A stretch of 46,505 bases of DNA from Planctomycetota bacterium (GCA_947444055.1 CANEYR010000027.1:1-46505); one strand, 5' to 3'. Positions 1 to 8,784 are shown, numbered from the stretch's first letter. A program made the numbers and translations. Notes: generated by a model not told the origin, from the sequence alone.

Positions 1-1221
1 ACTGCCCAGCAGGACGCCGTCGTCATCGATCTGGCGCGCATGCGGCGGGTGCTGCACATCGCTGCTGACGACCAGTACGCCGTGGTGCAACCGGGCGTGG
101 TGAATCTCGACCTCACAACCGCGGTGAAGCACTTGGGCCTGCATTACGCGCCGGACCCCAGCAGCCAGACCGTGTGCACGATCGGCGGCAACTTCGCCGA
201 GAACAGCGGCGGCCCGCACTGCTTCAAGTACGGCATGACCCAGGACCACGTGCTGGCGGCCACCGTGGTGTTGCCCGATGGCACGATCGCGCGCCTTGGC
301 GACGCCGCTGGGCCGCGCCTGCCGCACGGGCTCGACTTGACCGGCATCTTCTGTGGCAGCGAAGGCACGTTCGGCATTGCGACGGAGATCACGGTGCGAC
401 TGTGCCGCGACCAAGAGTCGGTGCGCACGCTGCTCGCCGCGTTCGACTCGATGCAGGCTGCGTGCCGCACGGTCAGCGACATCGTCGGCGCCGGGCTAGT
501 GCCGGCGGCGCTGGAGATCCTCGACCAAGCGACCATTCGCGCCGTCGAAGCGTCGGTCTACCGCGCCGGTTATCCAGCCGATGCCGCCGCCGTGCTGTTG
601 GTCGAGCTCGATGGCCCGACCAGTGTCGTCGCCGAGGAGGCGGCGGAAGTGCGCGCGATCTTCTTGAGCCATGGTGCGCTGCGCTGCGAAGAGGCAAGCG
701 ACGCCGCCGATCGGAAACGCCTCTGGAAGGGCCGCAAGGGTGCTTTTGGCGCCATGGGGCGACTCAACACCGATCTGTATGTGCTCGATGGTGTGGTGCC
801 GCGCACTCGGCTCGAGCAGGCCCTGGACGGCATCGCTGCCATCGGCGCGAAGTACGGCGTGTTGCTCACCAACGTCTTCCACGCGGGCGATGGCAACCTG
901 CATCCCAACATCAGCTACGACGGTCGCGACGCGGAGGCCACCAAACGCACCATCGCCGCCGGCCACGAAATCCTGCAACTGTGCGTCGACCTCGGCGGCA
1001 GCATCTCCGGCGAACACGGCATCGGCAGTGAGAAGCTCGCTCACGTTCGCATGATGTTCGACGACGCCGACCTCGATGTGATGGCGCGTGTGCGCGCGGC
1101 GTGGAATCCGCTCGGACTCTGCAATCCTGGCAAGGTGCTGCCGCAACGAGGGGCGTGTGCCGAGCCCGCCAAGTGGCCGCAGATGGTCGCCAGGGTTCTC
1201 GACGATGGGGAGCGGCGATGA
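1..1221 (+). CDS. glcD: Glycolate oxidase subunit GlcD (FAD-linked oxidase), 5' end missing
   Basis: FAD-binding catalytic subunit that oxidises glycolate (or a similar 2-hydroxy acid) to the 2-oxo acid and passes electrons to the GlcE/GlcF partners. The frame is open from base 1, so the N-terminus lies outside the window; 406 residues are visible. The FAD-binding PCMH part shows VVQPGVVNLDL, CTIGGNFAENSGGP and FCGSEGTFGI. The C-terminal oxidase domain shows HAGDGNLHPNI and GEHGIGSEKL and ends with NPLGLCNPGKVLP, the usual close of this family. The stop codon overlaps the next start as ATGA, so GlcD and GlcE are translationally coupled. D-lactate dehydrogenase is the main alternative, but the three-gene order D-E-F favours glycolate oxidase. 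Confidence 0.93.
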   Translation, partial: TAQQDAVVIDLARMRRVLHIAADDQYAVVQPGVVNLDLTTAVKHLGLHYAPDPSSQTVCTIGGNFAENSGGPHCFKYGMTQDHVLAATVVLPDGTIARLGDAAGPRLPHGLDLTGIFCGSEGTFGIATEITVRLCRDQESVRTLLAAFDSMQAACRTVSDIVGAGLVPAALEILDQATIRAVEASVYRAGYPADAAAVLLVELDGPTSVVAEEAAEVRAIFLSHGALRCEEASDAADRKRLWKGRKGAFGAMGRLNTDLYVLDGVVPRTRLEQALDGIAAIGAKYGVLLTNVFHAGDGNLHPNISYDGRDAEATKRTIAAGHEILQLCVDLGGSISGEHGIGSEKLAHVRMMFDDADLDVMARVRAAWNPLGLCNPGKVLPQRGACAEPAKWPQMVARVLDDGERR

Positions 1222-2270
1222 CTGCGGCCCTCACACCGCCCACCACGCCACGTTCCGCCGCCGAGCTGGTCGAGGTGCTGCGTTCGCGCCCAGGTCGCAT
1301 TCGCCTCGTCGGCAGCGGTTCGCGCCAACAGCGACTCGCGGACGCCGGCGACGCGATGCGGTTGCAACTCGGCGGCATCGCGCAAATCGAACGGTTGGAC
1401 GCGGCGGACCAGACCTGCTCGGTCGACTGCGGGGTGCAGCGGCAAGAACTGGATGCGGCCCTCACTGCGGTCGGCCTCGAATTGCCGTGCCCAGGCGATG
1501 GCACGCTTGGCGGCCTGTTCGCTGGCGATGCGATGGGTGCGGCAACGGCTGGCGGGCAATGCCCGCGCACCTTGTTGCTCGGCATGGAAGCAGTGCTTGC
1601 TGACGGCACCGCGTTCAAGTGTGGTGCGCGCGTCGTCAAGAGCGTCGCCGGCTTCGACGTGCACAAGCTGTTTGTCGGCAGCTGCGGCCGCCTGTTCGTC
1701 GCGACGCGACTGCATCTGCGCTTGCAACCGCGTCCGCGCGCCGAGCAGTGGTTTCTACAGCCCGACCTCGACCAGGAGCGCGCGCTCGCCCTGGTCACCG
1801 CCCTGCGTCGGCTTGCCGTGCAGCCAGCGGCGCTGCAGTTGGCGCGCGACCAGACCGGGGCGTTCTCGGTGCTCGGGCGCCTCGGCGGCCGCGCCACAGC
1901 GGTCGCGGCGATGCTGCGCGAACATGGACTGCGCGCCGCGCCCGCGAGCTGGCGCGACCACGTTGCCGTTGCCGCTGCTGGGGAAGTGCTCGCTGGGCTC
2001 GTGTTGCCGAGCGTGTTGCCGGCCCTGCTACAAAGCCTGCCCGCGCACGCTGAGTTCTTGTGGCATGGCGGCGGTCGTTGCGAAATTACCTCGCCGTCGG
2101 TGGCGGCGAGCGACGCCATGCTCGCCACCATGACCAAGCTCGGCATGCACGGGCATGTGGTGCACGGCGCGCCGCTGCGTCGTGGCGTCGGCACGCTGCG
2201 CGATGCTGGCCACAGGCACCTCGAAGCAGCCCTCAAGAAGGCACTCGACCCGCATGGCATCCTCGTCTAA
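1218..2270 (+). CDS. glcE: Glycolate oxidase FAD-binding subunit GlcE
   Basis: Second FAD-binding subunit of the glycolate oxidase complex, 350 residues, the usual length. It keeps only the PCMH-type FAD domain: VDCGVQRQELDAAL, the glycine-rich PGDGTLGGLFAGDAMG, and VKSVAGFDVHKLFVGS, which is typical of GlcE. The ATG at 1218 is chosen because it overlaps the GlcD stop (ATGA) and the protein then begins just before the FAD domain; an upstream ATG at 1101 would overlap GlcD by 120 bases. The 3' end overlaps glcF by 17 bases. The subunit is not expected to work without GlcD and GlcF. Confidence 0.92.
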   Translation: MTAALTPPTTPRSAAELVEVLRSRPGRIRLVGSGSRQQRLADAGDAMRLQLGGIAQIERLDAADQTCSVDCGVQRQELDAALTAVGLELPCPGDGTLGGLFAGDAMGAATAGGQCPRTLLLGMEAVLADGTAFKCGARVVKSVAGFDVHKLFVGSCGRLFVATRLHLRLQPRPRAEQWFLQPDLDQERALALVTALRRLAVQPAALQLARDQTGAFSVLGRLGGRATAVAAMLREHGLRAAPASWRDHVAVAAAGEVLAGLVLPSVLPALLQSLPAHAEFLWHGGGRCEITSPSVAASDAMLATMTKLGMHGHVVHGAPLRRGVGTLRDAGHRHLEAALKKALDPHGILV

Positions 2271-3531
2271 CTCGCCGCACGCGACCGCGACTGGCGGGGC
2301 CCCATCCGCCTACGCGAGAACGCTCGATTGCGTGCACTGCGGGCTGTGCCTGCCGGTGTGCCCAACCTACCAAGTGCTCGGCGTCGAAGCCGATTCGCCG
2401 CGCGGCCGCATCTACCTGATGCGCGCACTGGCCGAAGGGCGCGTGCAAGACCCGAACGCGATCCGCCCGTTCCTCGATCGCTGCCTCGATTGCCGCGCCT
2501 GCGAAACCGCGTGCCCGTCGGGCGTGCGCTACGGCGAGATCTTGGAGACGACGCGTGGCCAGATGGAAACGGCACAGCCGCGGCGTGGGCTGGCGGCGTG
2601 GCTGACGAAGTTCTTGCTGTGGCATGTGGTCGCCCGGCAACGCCGTCTGCGCGTGGCCTTCGCGTTGTTGCGAACGGCCGAAGTGCTCGGCCTGCGCTGG
2701 CTCGCCACCAAGCTGCGGCTGATCCCGCCGGCGATAGCGCAGATCGCCCCCACCGTGCCACCCGGCGCCGCCCGCCGGCCCTTGCCGACAGGACTGCACA
2801 AGCCACCAGCGAACGTGCGCGCGCGCGGCGTGCGCACAGCCCTGTTCACCGGCTGCATCATGGAGCCGATGTTCGGCCGCGTGAATCGCGCGACCTTGCA
2901 GGTGCTGCTGGCGAACGGCTTCGACGTGGACGTGCCGGCCGCTCAGCGCTGCTGCGGGGCCTTGCTGGTGCACGCTGGTCAGCCCGATCGCGCCCGCGAA
3001 CTGGCGCGCGCCAATGTCGCCGCCTTTGCCGACGCCGACGTGGTCATCAACAACTCCGCGGGCTGCGGCTGCGCGATGAAGGAATACGGCCACTTGGTCG
3101 GCGATGCGGCGGCCGCTGCGTTCGCGGCGAAGTGCCGCGATGTCAGTGAGTTCTTGGCCGAAGTGGGGCTCACGGCCACGCCAGCCGAATGCCGCATGCG
3201 CGCTGCCTACGACGACCCGTGCCACCTCTGCCATGGCCAGGGCGTGCGGGCACAACCACGGCAGTTGCTGGCGCAGGTGCCCGGGCTCGAGCTGGTGGCG
3301 CACCGCAATCCCGAGGACTGCTGCGGGTCGGCGGGCATCTACAACTTGCTGCAGCCCGAGCTGGCTGTGGAAATAGGCCGCCGCAAGATCGAAAGCCTGG
3401 CTGCGGCCGGCGTCGACCTCGTTCTCACCGGCAATCCTGGCTGCATGCTGCAGATCGACAGCCATCTGCGGCGAACTGGCCACAAGACGCGCGTTCTTCA
3501 CCCGATCGAGTTGCTTCTCCCGCCAACATGA
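2254..3531 (+). CDS. glcF: Glycolate oxidase iron-sulfur subunit GlcF
   Basis: Iron-sulfur electron-transfer subunit that takes electrons from GlcD/GlcE towards the quinone pool at the inner face of the membrane. Two ferredoxin-type 4Fe-4S motifs are visible near the N-terminus: CVHCGLCLPVCP (Cys 26, 29, 32, 36) and CLDCRACETACPSG. Two CCG-type domains follow, with RCCGALLVHAG, CGCAMKEYG, DPCHLCHGQG and EDCCGSAGIYN. The length of 425 residues fits the family. The ATG at 2254 lies inside the glcE end and gives the usual short lead before the first cluster. The stop overlaps the next gene as ATGA, so this is one operon. Confidence 0.93.
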   Translation: MASSSNSPHATATGGAPSAYARTLDCVHCGLCLPVCPTYQVLGVEADSPRGRIYLMRALAEGRVQDPNAIRPFLDRCLDCRACETACPSGVRYGEILETTRGQMETAQPRRGLAAWLTKFLLWHVVARQRRLRVAFALLRTAEVLGLRWLATKLRLIPPAIAQIAPTVPPGAARRPLPTGLHKPPANVRARGVRTALFTGCIMEPMFGRVNRATLQVLLANGFDVDVPAAQRCCGALLVHAGQPDRARELARANVAAFADADVVINNSAGCGCAMKEYGHLVGDAAAAAFAAKCRDVSEFLAEVGLTATPAECRMRAAYDDPCHLCHGQGVRAQPRQLLAQVPGLELVAHRNPEDCCGSAGIYNLLQPELAVEIGRRKIESLAAAGVDLVLTGNPGCMLQIDSHLRRTGHKTRVLHPIELLLPPT

Positions 3532-4391
3532 GCCGCGTCGTCCCCGCCCTGTGCATCGTCTGCGTGCTCGCCGTTGCCGGCACTGGCTTCGTGATGCTTA
3601 AAGCTGGTGGCTCCCAGCACATTGTCGTTCCCAAGGGCGTGTCCACGGCCGTCCCCCCCGCGACAACTGGCCCCGCGGCCTCACTTCGCGCCGCGCGCCG
3701 CACCTGCACGGTCACCGCCGTGGATGCAGTGATCGCCAGTTTGCGCGAGGACCTGCGCAAACAGCCGGACGCTCGCGACACGTGGCACTGGCTCGCCGAC
3801 CCGCTGCTCGAACGCTCGTTGCTGCGTTCGCATGATCGCGGCATCGTGGTTGGCGCCCCGACCTTCCCGCAGCTGCCGAAAGAACTCACCGACGACCTCG
3901 AAGGCGGCTTGGTGGCCGCCAGGAAGGCGCGCGAACTCGGCGACCAGACGTCCGATCTGTTCCGCATCGAAGCGGGCCTGATGAGCCAACGCATCACCGG
4001 CCTCGCCAGCGCTCTGCTGTGGAACGGTCGCATCGAAACGGCCCTGCAGAACGCCAACGAACGCGGGCAAGACAATCCGCATCTGCACGTCGCCCTGGGC
4101 CTGCGCAGCCTGCTGACGCCAAAGCTGCTCGGCCACGATCCGGTGAAGGCGCTCGAGCACTTCGAGTTCGCCGCCGAAGCGCTCGCCGATGATGAACGAC
4201 CGGCGGTGTTCGCGGCGATGGCGAGTTACCTGCAGAAGAAGCGGCAACAAGCGATCGGCTGGGTCGAGCAAGCCGTCGCCCGCAACCCGGAGAATCGGTT
4301 CGCGCGCGTGGTGCTGGCGCGACTGCGCGCCGGCGAAGACGACCCGTTCGGCCGCGATGTCACGGCCGCGGAAGTCGCGGCGACGAAGTAG
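3528..4391 (+). CDS. Membrane-anchored helical-repeat protein, last gene of the glc cluster
   Basis: Protein of unknown function, 287 residues. Residues 5-25 form one hydrophobic segment, either a signal anchor or an uncleaved signal peptide. The rest reads as amphipathic helices, with a TPR-like pair near the end (KALEHFEFAAEAL and QAIGWVEQAVARNPEN). The start at 3528 overlaps the glcF stop as ATGA, which argues for co-translation with glycolate oxidase; an upstream in-frame start would run back through glcF. The operon position suggests an envelope-side helper or simply a hitch-hiking gene, but no substrate or partner can be read from the sequence. It ends 9 bases before the convergent gene at 4401. 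Confidence 0.75.
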   Translation: MSRVVPALCIVCVLAVAGTGFVMLKAGGSQHIVVPKGVSTAVPPATTGPAASLRAARRTCTVTAVDAVIASLREDLRKQPDARDTWHWLADPLLERSLLRSHDRGIVVGAPTFPQLPKELTDDLEGGLVAARKARELGDQTSDLFRIEAGLMSQRITGLASALLWNGRIETALQNANERGQDNPHLHVALGLRSLLTPKLLGHDPVKALEHFEFAAEALADDERPAVFAAMASYLQKKRQQAIGWVEQAVARNPENRFARVVLARLRAGEDDPFGRDVTAAEVAATK

Positions 4392-4400
4392 CCGACGCGC

Positions 4401-5876
4401 TCAACGCACGCCGCCCGTTGTGCCGCCAGTTGTGGCGCCGAGGCTGCGCACGCGGGCTGGTTCGGTGGAAGCGCCCATGCCGCCAGCGCTCGCGCTGGAG
4501 CCACTGCCTGCACCAAGACCGAAAAGGCTTCCCCCACTCCGTACGCGAACCCCGGTGCCCATGCCCCCGGTCGCACTGCTCGTGCTGCCCGAGACACCGC
4601 CCGCTTGACCGCCGAGGCTACGGACACGCACAGGTGCAACCACGTTGGTCGTGCCGCTGCTCATGCCGCCGCCTGCGAACGCGTCCCCACCGCGCAGACC
4701 GCCGAACCCGCCGCCGGCGGATCCCGTCGCCGAACGCGAACGCACGCGCGTGTTGGCTGCGGTCGATTGCTTGCGCAGCTGCTGGATCAGCTCGCGGATC
4801 TCGCGCATCTCGGCGCGCATCTCATCGATCAAGGCGCGGATCTCGTCGTCGTCGGCATCGTCGTCATGGTCCTTGCGCACTTCGCGCACCTTGAGGCGCA
4901 ACGGCGCGACGTCGACCGCGTCCTCGACTTCATGCTTGCTGCGATCGAGTCGCGGGAAGCGCAGGGCCTCGCTATTGGCTTTGGTTCGTCGGGCAGCTTT
5001 GACCCGGTCCATGGCATCCACTTCCGCCGCCGTCGCTGGGTCCGCCGCGCGAGTGTAGAGAGCACGCGCCTTGGCGTGCTCGCCCTCAGCCCTCGCCTTC
5101 AGTTCTTCGGCGACCTTGCGAACCTTGTCATGCTCCGCGCGGGCCTGATCGACCTGCACGCGCCACTCGCCTTGGCCTTGTGGCGCCGTGTAGGTGAAGG
5201 TCTTTGGCGCCTTCGCAGTCCAAGCGCCGGTTGGTGGCACGACTGCAACATCCTGACCGGCCTTCAATCGGTACACGCGCCTAGTGGCTTGGCCTTCGCC
5301 TTGCGCGGGCACCTCGAACCACTCTGCTGGCTCCACAATCTCGGCCACCGTTGGGGCCTTGGCGGCCTTCGGCGCTTTCGGAGCCTTCGGCGGCTTCGGT
5401 GCCTTGGGTGGGGTCGGATCCTGCTCGGTGAAGGTCATCTCCGTCAGCGGAGCCATCCTTGCCATTGGAGGCATCGGCGCCATCGGAGCCATCGGAGCCA
5501 TGACGCGCCTCCCGCTAACTCGCACCGCCGGCTCTGACTCGTCGGCATCCAACTTTTCGCCCTGCGGCGTGCGAGCGATACCAAGGAACGGCGCCATGGA
5601 AACGCCGGGGACGACGGCACCCGCAGGCGCCTCGCGCAGCTTCGCCACAATCTCCTGCAGCTTCTTCTTGGCGTCGGCGCGCTGCTCGGACGACAGATCG
5701 TCTTCTTCGAGCATCGCGATGACTTCAGCCAACCGCACCTGCATGCGGTCGCTTGCCTTGGCTTCAGCTTTGGGCTCGCTGCGCGTTTGGCGCGCCTGCG
5801 GTGCCGACTGGGCGGTGAGCAGAGTGGCCGCGGCCAACGTGGCGGCGACGCAACGAATCAGCGTGGTGGGGTTCAT
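4401..5876 (-). CDS. Secreted coiled-coil protein with Ala-Pro-Met/Lys tracts and RVRS repeats
   Basis: Exported protein of 491 residues, not recognised as a known family. It starts with a signal peptide (hydrophobic TLAAATLLTA, then AQSAPQ). Next come a charged helix around residues 45-80, a low-complexity APMAPMAPMPPM stretch near 130, an AP-K repeat tract near 160, and a long charged coiled coil (EIRALIDEMRAEMREIREL). The glycine/serine-rich C-terminus carries four RVRS motifs (TRVRSRS, VRVRSLG, VRVRSGG, ARVRSLG). The start has a good AAGGAAG site 3 bases upstream. It begins 14 bases after the M56 peptidase gene, so it is probably the third gene of the BlaI-M56 unit and may be a substrate or sensor partner of the peptidase; that role is inference. 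Confidence 0.8.
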   Translation of the reverse strand: MNPTTLIRCVAATLAAATLLTAQSAPQARQTRSEPKAEAKASDRMQVRLAEVIAMLEEDDLSSEQRADAKKKLQEIVAKLREAPAGAVVPGVSMAPFLGIARTPQGEKLDADESEPAVRVSGRRVMAPMAPMAPMPPMARMAPLTEMTFTEQDPTPPKAPKPPKAPKAPKAAKAPTVAEIVEPAEWFEVPAQGEGQATRRVYRLKAGQDVAVVPPTGAWTAKAPKTFTYTAPQGQGEWRVQVDQARAEHDKVRKVAEELKARAEGEHAKARALYTRAADPATAAEVDAMDRVKAARRTKANSEALRFPRLDRSKHEVEDAVDVAPLRLKVREVRKDHDDDADDDEIRALIDEMRAEMREIRELIQQLRKQSTAANTRVRSRSATGSAGGGFGGLRGGDAFAGGGMSSGTTNVVAPVRVRSLGGQAGGVSGSTSSATGGMGTGVRVRSGGSLFGLGAGSGSSASAGGMGASTEPARVRSLGATTGGTTGGVR

Positions 5877-5890
5877 GGTCTTCCTTGGGG

Positions 5891-7192
5891 TCAGCGGTCT
5901 TCGGAATCAGTGCGGCTGAGCAACGCGGCGAGGCGTGCTTGCATCCGCGTGAGGTCATCGAGTCGTCGATCGATCGTCGCCTGCAGCTGCGCCAACTCGG
6001 GCGTCAGCAACTGCCCGCGCAGTTCGCTGCGCACGAGCGCCGCTTCGACGGCGAGGTGGGTCTGTTCGCGCTCCACGGCGACGCGCAGGTGTTGCAGCGC
6101 GGCGCGCACCATTGGCGTTGGCGCCTCGGCAGCGGCAGGCTGCGGCATCGCGGGAGCCGCTGCGAACTCAACACCGGGCGCCGCGAACGTCAACGCACTG
6201 AGCGTGAGCGCACTCAGCATGCCAGTGACACGGCGACGGGCCGGGCGGAACCCAGCGCCGCGCAACGCAGCTTCGACCCGTTCGCGCAGCGCCGAGGGAC
6301 GCGCCGCCATGCCAAGGGCCACGACGGTGCGAGGCGTCTCCGGACGCAACCAATCGGCGACGTCGAGCAGACACCGCGCGACCGCGGTCGGGGTCGCTTG
6401 CTCCGCGGCGATCGCGTCACAACGCAACTCAACGAGCCGCGCCCAGCGCCGGCGCACCGCCACCAGCAAGAACTGCCATGGAAACAGCGCCTGCAGCCAC
6501 GCCGCGCCCCACATCCAAGCAGGGTCGGCGGCTCGCAGGTGAGCCACTTCATGAGCGAGCATCGCGCGCAACGACGCGTCGCCGAGTTCACTGACGCGCA
6601 CCGGCAAACAGATTTCTGGACGCATCAAACCAAACGCGATCGGTGTGGTGATGCGATCACTGCGACTGACGTGCGGCGACTGCTGCAGGCCAAGCGCGTG
6701 GGCGACTTCGGCGGCGGTCGAGAGCACGCGAGGATCGGTCTCAGGTTGGCGCGCCAGCAACACCGCGTGCAGACGCCGATGCACCAACAGCAACCAGCCG
6801 AGTCCCAGCGTGGCGGCACCTACCGCGACGAAGAACAGCAGCGAAGGCCACGGCAATTGGCTCCACCAACTTGGCTCGTCCAAGAACGCGGCGACGTCCG
6901 CGAGCGAGGCCGGCGTCGTCAGGTCGATCGTTGCCAAGCTCTTGGGCGACGAGGCGGCTGGCAGCACGAGACCGCGCGTCCACTCCCCCTCCAGCAACGT
7001 GCACTGCAGCGTCGTGCTGACCAACGCAGCCCACAGCGAAAAGCGCAGCAGGTTCTCTTGCAGCGCGAGCGCGCGCTGGCGCAGCAGCACGCTGACGAGC
7101 CACGCACCGGCTAGCACGAGAGTGGAATGCACAGCGAACGTGGACAGCCAGTTCATGGCGCCGTGCCCATCCAAGACGAAGGCGAACATCAT
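5891..7192 (-). CDS. M56 family (BlaR1/MecR1-like) membrane metallopeptidase
   Basis: Integral-membrane zinc peptidase of 433 residues. Hydrophobic segments lie near residues 14-36, 50-63 and 115-138. The zinc motif HEVAH is at 214-218, and ELRCDAIAAE at about 255 supplies the downstream ligand region, so the catalytic core looks intact. A further hydrophobic segment follows near 293-318. Unlike BlaR1 there is no penicillin-binding domain; the C-terminal 100 residues form a charged coiled coil instead, presumably outside the membrane. The start overlaps the BlaI stop (ATGA). In known pairs this peptidase, once triggered, leads to loss of the BlaI repressor. The signal here is unknown and need not be a beta-lactam. 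Confidence 0.9.
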   Translation of the reverse strand: MMFAFVLDGHGAMNWLSTFAVHSTLVLAGAWLVSVLLRQRALALQENLLRFSLWAALVSTTLQCTLLEGEWTRGLVLPAASSPKSLATIDLTTPASLADVAAFLDEPSWWSQLPWPSLLFFVAVGAATLGLGWLLLVHRRLHAVLLARQPETDPRVLSTAAEVAHALGLQQSPHVSRSDRITTPIAFGLMRPEICLPVRVSELGDASLRAMLAHEVAHLRAADPAWMWGAAWLQALFPWQFLLVAVRRRWARLVELRCDAIAAEQATPTAVARCLLDVADWLRPETPRTVVALGMAARPSALRERVEAALRGAGFRPARRRVTGMLSALTLSALTFAAPGVEFAAAPAMPQPAAAEAPTPMVRAALQHLRVAVEREQTHLAVEAALVRSELRGQLLTPELAQLQATIDRRLDDLTRMQARLAALLSRTDSEDR

Positions 7193-7578
7193 CGCGTCCT
7201 CCGTTGCTTCTTCTCGGCTTCGGCGACTTGGCGCCGCAGATCGTCGAGCTCGGTGAGTTCGATCTCGCCTTCGCGCAGCAGGTGGTTGACGAGTGCCAGC
7301 GGGTCCCCATCGAACAACCGCGTGACCAAGTCGCCGACGAGGTTGCGCTGCACGAGTTCGGGGTCGACCTTGGTGGCGTAGAGAAACTGGCGGCCTTGCT
7401 CGATGTGCGAGACCAACCCCTTCTCCTCCATCTTGCGCAGCATGGTCGCGATCGTGGTCAAGGCGAGGCCGCGATCGCGCAGTGCTTCATGCACATCCGC
7501 GACGGACGTGTTCTCGCGGTCCCACAACGTGCGCAGGATCGCCAACTGCAAATCACCCAGGTTTCGTGGTCCCTTCAT
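7189..7578 (-). CDS. BlaI/MecI-family transcriptional repressor
   Basis: Penicillinase-repressor family regulator, 129 residues, the typical size. The N-terminal winged helix covers about residues 5-75 (LGDLQLAILRTLW, then TTIATMLRKMEEKGL with a DNA-reading helix, then a wing at HIEQGRQFLYAT). The C-terminal helices normally form the dimer. It is the first gene of a unit with the M56 peptidase and the secreted RVRS protein. Twelve bases upstream of the ATG lie two near-identical dyads (7590-7626), which probably make it autoregulated. The start is fixed by the usual short lead before the winged helix. Confidence 0.92.
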   Translation of the reverse strand: MKGPRNLGDLQLAILRTLWDRENTSVADVHEALRDRGLALTTIATMLRKMEEKGLVSHIEQGRQFLYATKVDPELVQRNLVGDLVTRLFDGDPLALVNHLLREGEIELTELDDLRRQVAEAEKKQRRTR

Positions 7579-7589
7579 GCTGCCAATCT

Positions 7590-7626
7590 ACTACCAGAGT
7601 AGTCGGCAGCAACTACTCCGGTAGTT
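7590..7626. promoter_or_regulatory. Twin operator dyads upstream of the BlaI-type gene
   Basis: Two palindromes share the same arms: ACTAC-CAGA-GTAGT at 7590-7603 and AACTAC-TCCG-GTAGTT at 7611-7626. The ACTAC/GTAGT cores repeat 22 bases apart, close to two helical turns, so two repressor dimers would sit on one face of the DNA. Paired dyads just upstream of the regulator gene are the normal arrangement for BlaI/MecI repressors. Assignment to this repressor rests on position and symmetry, not on a known consensus. Confidence 0.78.
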
Positions 7627-7652
7627 GAGAGACCTTCCCAGAAATATGGCGA

Positions 7653-7678
7653 TTGGGGAAAAGAGCCCTGGGTGGCTC
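7653..7678 (-). terminator. Possible weak intrinsic terminator after the secreted-protein gene
   Basis: Read on the reverse strand, GAGCC, a 6-base loop and GGCTC are followed directly by TTTTCCCC. The position, about 60 bases after the stop at 7741 and before the blaI operators, fits separation of the two transcripts. The stem is only 5 base pairs, so the call is tentative. Confidence 0.4.
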
Positions 7679-7740
7679 GGGTGGGTCTGCCCGCTCTTCT
7701 ACGCCAGCAGTCGGCGGAGCGCGCTCACCGGCTCAGCAGC

Positions 7741-8784
7741 TCAGCCGCCGAACGGGGCAACAATCGACCACAGTCCCTGACTGACCGACAACACCCCATT
7801 CGCAGCCAACGGATCGAGCACAACCCACTGCGTGAACAAGGACATGCCGACGTAGTTGGTGGTTGGTGGCAGCGCGATCGGCAGCGTCGCGATCCCGGAG
7901 CCAGCACCACCGCCGACGGCCATCGCAGTGATCAGGTTGACCGGGTTGGTGCGCAACATGCAGTTTGATGACGGGAAGCCGAGCAGCGCCATCAAGTCGA
8001 GTGGGAACGGCGACTGGTTGGTGTCGCCAATCACCCACAGGCACGTGCGTTGCGACGCGGCGCCACTGAGCGTGTGCACCCAGGTGGTCGCCGGCGACGG
8101 CACTTGCGCAACGGCCGCCACCGGGATGAAGCCGCCTTCGCCAGCGCAGCCCGTTCCGAAAGCCACCACCGCTCCTGGGCGCGCCGAAAACCGCGTCATC
8201 ATGCCAACGCCCTGCAGAATCGATCCCGTCGTGGCGTTCGCTGAACCACCGCCATAGAGGCGTGAGGTGATGCCGGTCGAGGTCGTGGTGCCGCGGAAGT
8301 TGTAGTTGAAGGGGGCGTTGCCAAGGCTGTTGCCGAAGACGCGGACCTCCAACACGATCGGGCGGAAGCGATCCCAAGTGAACCGCGTCGTGAACGGCAA
8401 CGTGATGACCACCTGACCGAGCGTGCCGGCGATCAGCGGCACCAACGCACGCGGCTTCACCAGGATCGGCGCGTCATCGTAGTTGCTCGCGAACGAGCCA
8501 GTCAGCCCCGAGAACTTGCCGTGCCCCATGAAGATCTCGCAGTCGATCTGGGCAGCCTGGGAGGTCGGGGTGTTGCCCGCAAAGAACTCCAGCTGCTCGA
8601 TGCGCATGGGCTCGGGGATGCCAGCGCCGAGCGCCGTCGCTGAGTACCACTGGTGGTAACGCCCGATGCCACCTGGGAATGGACGGTCGACGTTGACGAC
8701 GCCGGGGATGTTCGGAACCGTCACCTGGGTTTGTGCGGTCAGACCAGCGGCAAGGACGGACAGCAACAGGAGGGCGTTCTTCAT
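7741..8784 (-). CDS. Secreted protein with planctomycete-type C-terminal beta domain
   Basis: Exported protein of 347 residues and unknown role. It has a clear signal peptide (residues 1-18, hydrophobic LLLLSVLAAGLTAQ). The N-terminal domain (about 20-200) contains RYHQWYSATAL and MRIEQLEFFAG and resembles the matching part of the protein at 31182-32351. The C-terminal domain starts at AFGTGCAGEGG and ends with FTQWVVLDPLAANG and a closing LSVSQGLWSI. This pattern recurs in three other exported proteins of the window and is of a type I associate with planctomycete cell-surface proteins. It could be an adhesion or surface-attachment module; nothing in it points to catalysis. Confidence 0.82.
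   Translation of the reverse strand: MKNALLLLSVLAAGLTAQTQVTVPNIPGVVNVDRPFPGGIGRYHQWYSATALGAGIPEPMRIEQLEFFAGNTPTSQAAQIDCEIFMGHGKFSGLTGSFASNYDDAPILVKPRALVPLIAGTLGQVVITLPFTTRFTWDRFRPIVLEVRVFGNSLGNAPFNYNFRGTTTSTGITSRLYGGGSANATTGSILQGVGMMTRFSARPGAVVAFGTGCAGEGGFIPVAAVAQVPSPATTWVHTLSGAASQRTCLWVIGDTNQSPFPLDLMALLGFPSSNCMLRTNPVNLITAMAVGGGAGSGIATLPIALPPTTNYVGMSLFTQWVVLDPLAANGVLSVSQGLWSIVAPFGG

Noticed and set aside
5891..7578. Beta-lactam resistance sensor pair
   Set aside because: The M56 protein lacks the penicillin-binding sensor domain, and no beta-lactamase gene is nearby.
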